From positions 1-22,914 of the forward strand of contig JANBPK010001335.1 of assembly GCA_027579435.1 (NCBI GenBank): 22,914 bases of DNA, written 5' to 3'. Within the stretch, counting starts at the first letter, position 1. The number at the start of each line of letters is the position of its first letter. Position numbers and translations under genes: made by a program. Origin of the DNA: Candolleomyces eurysporus. Its lineage: Eukaryota > Basidiomycota > Agaricomycetes > Agaricales > Psathyrellaceae. Below are positions 1-7,595 of the stretch, one piece after another. The notes beneath the pieces were generated by a model. The model saw only the letters and a list, made by a program, of their open reading frames with translations. It was not told the DNA's origin and searched no databases.

Positions 1-19
1 AGGAGAAAAGAGAGCTAAC

Positions 20-299
20 CAGCTACCACCAGTTCCACCAGCAACAACGTTGACAGGCGAACAGTTGGCTCCAACGAGACCCTGGAGGTTGTTTGCATCC
101 ACACGACGTCTTGGATGAGGGCGGTGAAGCTCTTGTCGAGGGCCTGTGCGTCCTGTGCTTGGTCGCAGCACAGGACGGTGCCATTGTCGCATTGGGTGAC
201 TTCGTTGCTACCGCCGTGGCTTGGTCCACCGGGAGCGGCGGCGGCGAGAAGGAAGAGGGAGGAGGTCAAGGCGACGAGAGAGAGGATGCGAGCGAGCAT
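20..299 (-). pseudogene. Class I hydrophobin copy 1, exon 1 only, frameshifted and cut by the window edge
   Basis: This is the first exon of a secreted class I hydrophobin, a small amphipathic protein that coats hyphae and spores. The ATG at 299 opens a signal peptide (MLARILSLVALTSS, then Ala-rich), followed by the first Cys and the Cys-Cys pair with the same spacing as copies 2-4. After the residues TALIQ the frame no longer matches its paralogues. Compared with copy 2, one base is missing at about 104/105, and the region around the fourth Cys is read in the wrong frame until a stop inside the intron (15-17). The splice donor at 19/18 is kept; exons 2 and 3 lie left of position 1. The gene is either a real pseudogene or carries an assembly error. 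Its promoter has also diverged (no CCAAT box, a 17-T run), which leans toward decay. The hydrophobin call is firm; the pseudogene status is not. Confidence 0.7.
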
Positions 300-1239
300 G
301 GTGCAAGTTAGTGTGGTGAAAGCGAAAAAGCGAGTAACTGGTTAGAGATGCTTAAAACTCGTCGAAAGGATGAGTGCTGAGGACTTGATGAAGAATACAC
401 CTCCGTCTTTATAGACATTGCGATGACCCCAAATATCGCGTGCGTAACAAGATGCGCTGGCAACGCAACGAGGTCTGGCAGCAAACTCGTAGAAAAAAAA
501 AGTATGTTCCGGGCCTTTGACACGGTGAATAGACTCTCGAGCGTTTTTTTTTTTTTTTTTGCGTGTTTTCGCTTCCCTATGCCTCGAAGCGGAATTCTGG
601 CTTCCAAATGGTCTAGTAAAGGCCTCTGAGATCACGGTAGGATATGTTGCTGGAATATTTGGCAGTCTATCCGTGCCAAAAGACTGGAATTCAGCTTTCC
701 GTGGAAGGTGCGTGAGCCATGTAGCTGCAAGAACGCCAATATTGGTGACCAGAAGATCCGACTGTCATACTAACAACGAACCATGAAAGTTCTTACAACT
801 ACAAGCCTTTGTCGTGATTTTCAAATTCGGGTTTGTGGCTTCGCACATCATTTCCGATTCGAGTGAGCATGAAGCTGGGTTAGTATGTTGTGATATCAAA
901 GGTTTGAGACGGACAAAACGATACGTTCGTGACGTGAAAGTGGGCGCTCGTCACCAGAAACAAGCGCCAAGCGGTGCGCTGCTCGCACCAGGAACATAAC
1001 CGATCGGTTGAGTCATCTTTGCTTCAGTCCGGGTACCTCAATTCATGAAGTAGAAATTGCACTTGAGATACGTGCCAGTGGTCGGTCATTGTAAAGTGAA
1101 TCAAACGATACTATTATTATTAGCGCCCTTCAACATTACATCACGAATAGAAACACAACAGTCTACGTAAGAAACTAAGTAGTACAAGACACCAGGACTC
1201 ATTGGTGAAGTTTTGTCAGGGCCTGAGTCGAACGACTAT
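300..1239. other. Intergenic: promoter of hydrophobin copy 1 and 3' flank of copy 2
   Basis: No gene is seen here. Bases 300 to about 1000 are the upstream region of copy 1 and align in blocks with the upstream regions of copies 2-4, for example the stretch with CGAACCATGAAA near 778 and the AAATTCGGGTTTGTGGCTT block near 825, which recurs near 5240. A run of 17 T at 544-560 is a slippage-prone tract. Bases from about 1083 to 1239 are the 3' flank of copy 2, which recurs near 2555 and 4115. The CCAAT box present in copies 2-4 is replaced here, near 465-475. Confidence 0.6.
407..413 (-). promoter_or_regulatory. TATA box of hydrophobin copy 1
   Basis: TATAAAG on the minus strand lies 108-114 bp upstream of the ATG, the same spacing as in copy 2. 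The flanking bases (TATAGAC read on the plus strand) are conserved in all four copies. Confidence 0.6.
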
Positions 1240-1729
1240 TTAGGCGGCGATGCTGACGGGATTGCAGCCGGTCGCGACGAGGCCATCTAGAAATCGGAAA
1301 GTCAGTAGACCATATCAAAGCACGAAAAAAAGAAATCAAAGGAGAGGAAATCGAGCACATACTGTTATAGTTATTCTGGCAGCACAATTGCTGGGCCGAG
1401 CTGTAAAACAACAACGGTAAGCTCATAGCGTCCAACGACTAGTCAAAGACTAACCAGCTACCACCAGTTCCACCAGCCATGACGTTGACAGGCGAGCAGT
1501 TGGCTCCGACGAGGCCCTGAAGATTGTTGGCGTCCGCACCGACGCCTTGGACGAGGGCAGTAAAGCTCTTGTCGAGGGCCTGTGCGTCTTGCGCCTGGTT
1601 GCAGCACAAAACGCTGCCGCCGTTGCACTGGCTGACTTGATTGTCACCACCGTGTCCACCGGGAGTGGCAGCGGCAAGGAGGAAAAGGGAGGAGGTCAAA
1701 GCAATGATGGTGGAGATGCGAGCGAGCAT
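1240..1729 (-). CDS. Class I hydrophobin copy 2, 3 exons, 119 aa
   Basis: This is a secreted class I hydrophobin. The exons on the minus strand are 1455-1729, 1363-1400 and 1240-1286. The introns are 54 nt (1401-1454, GTTAGT...ACAG) and 76 nt (1287-1362, GTATGT...CTAG). The spliced protein has a signal peptide (MLARISTIIALTSSLFLLAA), a short Gly/His segment and the eight-Cys pattern C-X6-CC-X34-C-X13-C-X6-CC-X12-C, ending in Ile-Ala-Ala. The fifth Cys codon is made by the first splice junction, which fixes the donor. An upstream in-frame ATG at 1861 is rejected because it lies before the TATA box and spoils the signal peptide. Copy 2 lacks the extra Gly-Asn-Gly-Gly-His repeat found in copies 3 and 4. 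Hydrophobins of this class self-assemble into rodlets at air-water interfaces. The family call is firm; which tissue expresses it cannot be read here. Confidence 0.93.
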
Positions 1730-2713
1730 GATGTAAGGTGTGATGCAAAGAGCTGGTGGAGAGGTTTGATAGCTGAACTGAAGACTCGTCGAAAAGCTGA
1801 GGAGTGCTGAGGACCAAGAACGGCATGCACGCCGTGTTTTATAGACATTTGGTGATCCCAAACATCACGAAACAAGATGCACTGGTGATGCAACGAGGCG
1901 AGCCAATTCAAATTCATAGAGNAAAAAAAAAAGTTTTGAGCGCTTGACAAGGTGCCGGGGCTAAACTTTAGAGCAGTTTCTTGCATCTATTCGCTTCTCC
2001 CTAGAAATGTATAGTGACTTCCGAAATGGTGTAAACGTAAATGCGATCACGGCAGGACATGTTCCTGGAACACTTGTCCATCCGCGTCAAAGAGCTGGAA
2101 CCCAGCTTCAAGTTGAGGGCGCAGTGAGTTATGGAGCTGCAAACACGAAGAACAAGAAAATGTGCTGTGAGATGGGCAAGACAGATTGGCGTTTCCGAGA
2201 GACTCTGCGTTCGTGACGTGTGGCATGCGACAGTTGTGACCCGCCGATCAAGTGGCGCTCGCCCCCAGGAACAAGCGCCAGGTGCCCCGCTTGCGCCATC
2301 GGTTAAGTTCTAGTTTACATAGACCGAGTTCTAGGGAACGGAAGCTTGCTAGCAATTTTTTGGTCTGTTGTTCTGATTACCTTCGTAACCGCCTGAGGCT
2401 AACCCCGGCACTTCTATGTTCACTTTCGCCTGTGTCTAGTCCAGGTTCTTCCTGATCATATCTCTTCGTGTCTTCTTCAATGTACAATGCATCGCTGAGA
2501 AGGGAACTCTCATCTGCTCGAGTCTGAATTCCTTGATGCGTAAATCAAGGCCAGTCATTGTAAAAGTCAAATCAAATCACACTATTCACCACCCTCGAAA
2601 TTACAACACGAATAAAAACACAACAGCGAAAGAATCTATGTAAGAAACTGAGTACTACAACAACGTTACAACTCGATTGGTAAATGGATCAGTGCCTAAA
2701 CTTGAGCGGCTCT
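1730..2713. other. Intergenic: promoter of copy 2 and 3' flank of copy 3
   Basis: No gene is seen. Bases 1730 to about 2300 are the upstream region of copy 2, with a conserved block near 1745-1815 just before the ATG (AAGACTCGTCGAAAAGCTGA) and an N at 1922 beside an A run. Bases about 2330-2550 match 3840-4110 in order (AGAAGGGAACT, TCTAGTCCAGG and other blocks), showing that the duplication unit includes this spacer. Bases from about 2555 onward are the 3' flank of copy 3. Confidence 0.6.
1837..1907 (-). promoter_or_regulatory. Core promoter of hydrophobin copy 2: TATA box and CCAAT box
   Basis: TATAAAA (1837-1843, minus strand) lies 108-114 bp upstream of the ATG. A CCAAT pentamer, readable on the plus strand, is at 1903-1907 inside the block GAGGCGAGCCAATT, conserved in copies 3 and 4. 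The roles are inferred from position and conservation. Confidence 0.55.
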
Positions 2714-3214
2714 TCAGGCGGCGATGCTGAAAGGATTGCAGCCGGTAGCGACAAGGCCATCTAGAAATTGAGAAAGTTAGCACACCATATCACTCGTACA
2801 AAAGAGCGAGGAAAGAAAGTGGGACGCGTACTATTATAGTTGTTCTGGCAACACAATTGCTGACCGGAGCTATAAAACAACGATAAGCCCAGAGACCAAC
2901 AACTAGCCAAAGAAAAAGACGAACCAGCTACCACCGGTTCCACCAGCCATGACATTGACAGGCGAGCAGTTGGCTCCAACAAGGCCCTGGAGGTTGCTAC
3001 CGTTTGCACCGATGCCCTGGATGAGGGTCTCGAAGCTCTTGTCGAGGGCCTGTGCGTCCTGCACCTGGTTGCAGCACACGACGCTGCCGTCGTTGCACTG
3101 ACTAACTTGGTTGTTGCCGCCGTGGCCTCCGTTGCCGTGTCCACCGGGAGTGGCGACGGCGAAGAGGAAGAGGGAAGAGGTCAGGGCGATGAGGGTGGAG
3201 ATACGAGCAAGCAT
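2714..3214 (-). CDS. Class I hydrophobin copy 3, 3 exons, 124 aa
   Basis: This is a secreted class I hydrophobin. The minus-strand exons are 2925-3214, 2832-2869 and 2714-2760. The introns are 55 nt (2870-2924) and 71 nt (2761-2831), in the same phases as copies 2 and 4. The signal peptide is MLARISTLIALTSSLFLFAVA. The mature part starts with a Gly/His/Asn-rich stretch (GHGNGGHGGNN) and then has all eight cysteines with the same spacing as copies 2 and 4. The tail reads NPFSIAA, with Phe where copies 2 and 4 have Val. The start at 3214 is fixed by the signal peptide and by a TATA box 104-110 bp upstream. It is the close paralogue of copy 4, sharing the longer N-terminal Gly-rich segment. Confidence 0.93.
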
Positions 3215-4257
3215 GATGCAAAGTTGATGAGACAGGTAGGAGGGGTTTGGTAGCTTAGCTGAAGACTCGTCGAAAAGCTGAGGAGTGCTGAGGACTTGGA
3301 GTGAGGTGCACCCAGTGTTTTATAGACGTTTGGGTGACCCCAGACATTGCAAAACAAGATGCAACGAGGCGAGCCAATTTGGATTCCGTAGAAAGAAAAA
3401 AAGTTTGGAACGCTTGACAAGGCGCCAGTGCTAAACTTTAGAGCGGCTTCTTGCATCTGTTCGCTTCCCCCTAAAAANTGCTTAGTGACTTCCGAAATGG
3501 CGAATGAGATCACGGCGATCCTGGAAGACTTGTCAGTCCATTCGTGCCGAAGGGCTGGTAGCCAGCTTCGAGTGAGTTATGGAGCTGCAAAATCGCTGAT
3601 ATTAGCGACCAGATAATTCGATTGTCATCATCAAGACGAACCATGAAAATATGTTGTGAGACGGGCAAGGCAGGTTGACCATCAGAAGAGGCGCGTTCGT
3701 GACGTGTGACAGTGTGTGTAGGCCCTGCACAATCCATCACCAAGTGGGCGCCCGCCACCAGGAACAAGCGCCAGATGCCCGCTATTATGAGCATGTCGCG
3801 TCTATCAAGTTCTAGTGCTACATGGAACGAGTTGTATAGAGTTACGCGAACAGAAGCTTAAAGCTTAAGCTAGCAANTTTTTTTTTGAACTTTTATTCAA
3901 TTGTCTTCGTACCCGCCTAAGGCTAACCCAGGCCCTTCTATATTCACCAATCGCTTGTGTCTTCTAGTCCAGGCTCGTTCTAACCAGACAAACACCATCT
4001 ACCTGTCTCTTTGAGGGTCTCTTGACCGTCACCCCAATCCAAATTTCAATGCGCTAGTGAGAAGGGAACTGCTTTTGCTCGAGTGCGAATCCCTCAATGC
4101 GCGAACTGCGATCAGTCATTATAAAGTCAAATTAAATCATACTATTCACCACCTTCGAAATTACAACACCAATNAAAAACAACAATAGAAGAATCTATGT
4201 AAGAAACGGAATACTACAGAGACACTACAACTGATTGGTAAAAACGGGTCAGAATCT
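3215..4257. other. Intergenic: promoter of copy 3 and 3' flank of copy 4
   Basis: No gene is seen. It repeats the layout of 1730-2713: a leader block before the ATG, TATA and CCAAT boxes, a GATCACGGCGATCCTGGAAG-type block near 3510, a spacer block 3840-4110 shared with 2330-2550, and the 3' flank of copy 4 from about 4113. N characters at 3478, 3877 and 4174 lie beside A or T runs. Confidence 0.6.
3318..3378 (-). promoter_or_regulatory. Core promoter of hydrophobin copy 3: TATA box and CCAAT box
   Basis: TATAAAA is at 3318-3324 on the minus strand, 104-110 bp upstream of the ATG. CCAAT at 3374-3378 (plus-strand reading) sits in the same conserved GAGGCGAGCCAATT block as in copy 2. Confidence 0.55.
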
Positions 4258-4758
4258 TCAGGCGGCGATGCTGACAGGATTGCAGCCAGTAGCGACGAGG
4301 CCATCTGCGAATTATATAAGTCAATATGGCGCATCACCAAAAGGATCGGGAGAAAGGAGATTAGATACGTACTGTTATGGTTGTTCTGGCAACACAATTG
4401 CTGACCGGAGCTGTTTAAACAACGATGAGCTCATAGAATCCAACGAATAGTCAAAAGAGAAAACAAACCAGCTACCACCGGTTCCACCAGCCATGACATT
4501 GACAGGCGAGCAGTTGGCTCCGACGAGACCCTGGAGGTTGCTAGCGTTCCCACCGATACCTTGGATGAGGTTTTCGAAGTTCTTATCGAGAGCCTTGGCG
4601 TCTTGCACCTGGTTGCAGCACATGACGCTGCCGTCGTTGCACTGGCTGACTTGGTTGTTGCCGCCGTGGCCTCCGTTGCCGTGTCCACCGGGAGTGGCGG
4701 CGGCGAGGAGGAAGAGGGAAGAGGTCAAGGCGACGATGGTGGAGATGCGAGCGAGCAT
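4258..4758 (-). CDS. Class I hydrophobin copy 4, 3 exons, 124 aa
   Basis: This is a secreted class I hydrophobin. The minus-strand exons are 4469-4758, 4373-4410 and 4258-4304. The introns are 58 nt (4411-4468, GTTTGT...ACAG) and 68 nt (4305-4372, GTACGT...GCAG). The signal peptide MLARISTIVALTSSLFLLAA is followed by a Gly/His/Asn-rich segment and the pattern C-X6-CC-X34-C-X13-C-X6-CC-X12-C, ending NPVSIAA. The first intron splits the fifth Cys codon after TG; the second splits an Asn codon. Reading through intron 1 gives a longer ORF that lacks the last four cysteines, so the spliced model is preferred. It is the rightmost unit of the array, nearest to the unduplicated neighbour region. Confidence 0.93.
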
Positions 4759-4861
4759 GGTGAAAAGTTGATGAGGCAGGTAAGAGAGGTTGGATAGCTT
4801 GGCTGAAGACTCGTCGAAAAGCTGAGGAGTGCTGAGGACTCGGAGTGGGATGCACCCCGAC

Positions 4862-4933
4862 TTTTATAGACGTTCAACTCACCCCAAACATCGCGAAACA
4901 GTATGCGCTAGCGTTGCAACGAGGCGAGCCAAT
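4862..4933 (-). promoter_or_regulatory. Core promoter of hydrophobin copy 4: TATA box and CCAAT box
   Basis: TATAAAA at 4862-4868 on the minus strand lies 104-110 bp upstream of the ATG. CCAAT is at 4929-4933 (plus-strand reading) in the conserved GAGGCGAGCCAAT block. Confidence 0.55.
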
Positions 4934-5523
4934 CGAATTCGTAGAAAAAATTGTTTCGGGCGCTTGACAAGTTACCAGTGCTGCCAGACTTCTCAGGCGT
5001 TTTCTTGAATCTGTTCGGTTCCCGATGGCCTAAAGCGGAATCCTGAATTCCAAATGAGATATTATATGTACCTGAAGACTTGCAGTGAGAGTCTTCAGGT
5101 CGCGACGTATCTGAGTGTCCGCCAAGGAAGGTAGCTACGTAGCTGCAAGACCGCCGACCGATAGTAGTGACCAACCATGTATGTGAGTCTCAGAAACATA
5201 GCGAACCATGAAAACCCTTGCTGTGATTTTCAAACTCAAATTCGGGTTTGTGGCTTTGGACGTCAACTCCCGATTCGGGCTAGCGTCAGCAGAAGAACCG
5301 TCTCCTACTCAGCATTTTGTGTGGTTTGCGGTGGACAGGTAGGTCGAAAAAAATTATCGAAGATCAAGCACTAGCGGGTGTTGCTCAGCGCGTATCAGGT
5401 ATGTTGTGGCTCGCGGTATTTGTAAGCACTGTGTGCTGAGTTCCGGGTTGAGGAGAACCTAGTTAGCAGGAAGAACTCTTCGGTAGGTAAATAAGACTCG
5501 AGGGGACGGAGGCCAAATTTACG

Positions 5524-5709
5524 ATGGATGAGATCTTGAGAGATATATTGGATGTGGCGGAGTACACAACGATCAGCTTCGCATTGATCGAGCTAGAAGA
5601 AAACATATCACAAGTGAGAGAAGCCTGATCTAGCAATATATCGAAGTGCGTTTTTACTTAGCGAATATCTCACAAGTTGTGGGCATACCTCGACCTCGAG
5701 GCTTATTAG
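5524..5709 (+). other. Possible tiny spliced ORF or gene relic, 45 aa
   Basis: An ATG at 5524 opens a natural-looking acidic reading frame (MDEILRDILDVAEYTTISFA, then LIELEENISQ). A GTGAGA donor at 5614, a CTGAT branch-like site and a TTACTTAG acceptor at 5661 would remove 48 nt, a normal intron size here. The second exon 5662-5709 reads RISHKLWAYLDLEAY and a stop. I recognise no family. Without splicing the ORF stops at 5628 after 34 residues. It may be a fragment of a larger lost gene, a small gene, or chance. Surrounding bases 5260-5520 and 5710-5880 show nothing else. Confidence 0.22.
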
Positions 5710-5960
5710 CTTTAGCCTAATTAGATGAGACGAGTCTCCGAGGGCCGACGCAAGGACAACAGGGTTTTGGGGTGATCAAGGGCGAGAGGGATCAAACGAC
5801 CGCAATCTCGCTACGTACGCGGGGACTGGACGCATGCAATTCAAAGGAATGATCTCCAGCAGGGAGCAGAGAGCAGAGGTCTATGATTAACTCTAATAAT
5901 AACGATATATACAATACTTAACTCTATATGACACAATGAACAACACAGTCACACCGCGCC

Positions 5961-7458
5961 CTAGTCTACATTTAACATCTCCTCCATGGTGGTTTCGTTC
6001 TGATGCTTTTGAATAGCCTCGACGATATCTTCCAATCCATCGCCTTCGAGGACGGAGGTGAGGTTCATTAGTGTTAGGCCGATTCGGTGGTCTGTGACGC
6101 GTTCCTAAAGACGAACGGATAGCAAGAAGCGTGCGTTGTTAATCGAACTCGGAAAGGGAAGCGGGGAGAGGGGATGTAGATACCTGTGCAAAGTTGTACG
6201 TCCGAATTTTATCGCTTCTGTCGGCCCCGCTGACGAGATTCCGGCGAGTGTCTCTCCGTTCTTCCATCTCGCGTTGGAGTTTTAGGTCCATGAGTCGGGA
6301 GCTTAGGACTTGGAAAGCTCTACGTCGATTCTAATCGCAAGTCAGTACCAAATCCCAGGCATTATTAGGAGAGCAGCAGAAACAAAGAACAAACGTACTT
6401 GGTGTTGACTACGTTCGTCCTGCATAGAGACGGTAATGCCGGTGGGGATGTGCGTTAGGCGGACGGCGGATTCGGTTTTATTGACGTGTTGGCCACCAGC
6501 ACCTCTGGCTCGCATGACCTCGAGTTTGATGTCGCTCATGTTGTAGAGTTCCTCGGATTTTGAGTCGTTTTCTTCCATGAGAGGTAGTACCTATCCGACG
6601 CGTCAATCTCACACTACAAGGAGAAGTGATTTGCACGTACCACAACAGCAACAGCGCTCGTATGCACCCGGCCTTTGGACTCTGTCGCTGGAACTCTTTG
6701 GACGCGGTGCACACCACTCTCCCAACGTAGGTGATCGTATGCAGCCGGTCCTTTGACTTCGAGAATGGCATCCTTGATCCCGCTGTCTTCCAAGTCGTTT
6801 TTGGCAACGACTTGGGCTTGCCAGCCTTTGGTCGCGGCGTATCGTTCGTACATGCGCAGCAATTCCCCCAGGAATAAACTGGACTCTTGACCTCCGGCAC
6901 CGGACTTGAATTCCATCAGGGCGGAGAGGTGGCCGGTTTTGGAGGGAGGGACCAAGAGGGTCGGGAAAGTGGATTCAAGACTCTCGGTGAGGGATTCCTG
7001 GAGAGAGGCGTATTCTTCGGAGGCCATGGAGCGCATGGTGGGGTCTGGATCGTTGAGCAGTGTGGAAGTTTCATCGATGAGCTACTATAGAGTGAGTGGT
7101 GAGTGAGTGGATTGTGGTGAGGAAGGGGGAAGTGGGGGACCTTTCGGTTTTCCGTCCAGCGGTCCCAGGCTTCTTGGAGAGGTTCCATCTCCTTGACCTG
7201 CTTGAGACGCGCCACGTCTTGGGGACTGGACATGTCCTCTGAGATCTTTATGCTGTGTTATTTCCGGGACTCCAAGGCAGAAACAGCACGTACCTGGGAG
7301 AGGATGTGAGCCCGCTCGTCGACCCGCTTCTTCACCACCCGCAAGAGTCTGCCATGCTGCTGCTCCAGAAGCTGGACGGCGTCAAGCTGCTGCTTGAAAC
7401 TGGCCTTGGCTGCGTAGTGTCGGACAAAGAGGGGACGCCATGGTATTCGCGACAACAT
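5961..7458 (-). CDS. MRF1: Mitochondrial peptide chain release factor 1 (MRF1 type), 6 exons, 397 aa
   Basis: This protein ends translation at stop codons on mitochondrial ribosomes. The minus-strand exons are 7294-7458, 7141-7245, 6641-7081, 6399-6590, 6184-6330 and 5961-6104; all five introns (48, 59, 50, 68 and 79 nt) are in phase 0. The product shows the class I release-factor landmarks in order: an acidic helical N-terminal domain, GAGGQE in domain 2, the PAT tripeptide ([11 protein letters not shown], the RF1-type reader of UAA/UAG), the catalytic GGQ ([14 protein letters not shown]) and the RVTDHRI block near the C-terminus. The start at 7458 ([17 protein letters not shown]) looks like a mitochondrial presequence. 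In-frame ATGs upstream at 7563 and between would add residues lacking similarity, so they are second choices. The length fits: bacterial RF1 is about 360 residues. It shares a divergent promoter with the CSC1-like gene. Confidence 0.95.
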
Positions 7459-7595
7459 AACCTGGACAAGGCTGCTCGCTGCTGCCTCGGAGCCAACAAG
7501 ACGGTATTTCCTTCTCACGCCGTTGCCAAACAACATTCTAGCGGCAATCATGGGCCTCCCCATCGCCCTTCCCTCGTCCTCCTCCTCAATCTGCT
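7459..7595. promoter_or_regulatory. Bidirectional promoter between MRF1 and the CSC1-like gene
   Basis: The two start codons face away from each other across 137 bp, if MRF1 starts at 7458. No TATA box or other known element is clear. The long plus-strand open frame crossing it is antisense to MRF1 exon 1. Confidence 0.5.

Larger units (their letters stand above)
1..5260. repeat. Tandem segmental duplication, four hydrophobin units
   Basis: The four start codons at 299, 1729, 3214 and 4758 are 1430, 1485 and 1544 bp apart. Similarity is not limited to exons. Promoter blocks, spacer blocks (2330-2550 versus 3840-4110) and 3' flanks (from about 1083, 2554 and 4113) recur in the same order, so whole units were copied. 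The upstream end of the array is near 5260, where the last block shared with unit 1 (AAATTCGGGTTTGTGGCTT type, 5240-5280) stops. Divergence between units is visible in spacers but low in exons. Confidence 0.85.
4759..5960. other. Intergenic: promoter of copy 4, then mostly featureless
   Basis: Bases 4759 to about 5260 are the upstream region of hydrophobin copy 4 and share blocks with the other units. Bases 5260-5520 show nothing recognisable. The small ORF at 5524-5709 is listed separately. Bases about 5880-5960 are AT-rich and are probably the 3' untranslated region of the release factor gene on the minus strand. Confidence 0.5.
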
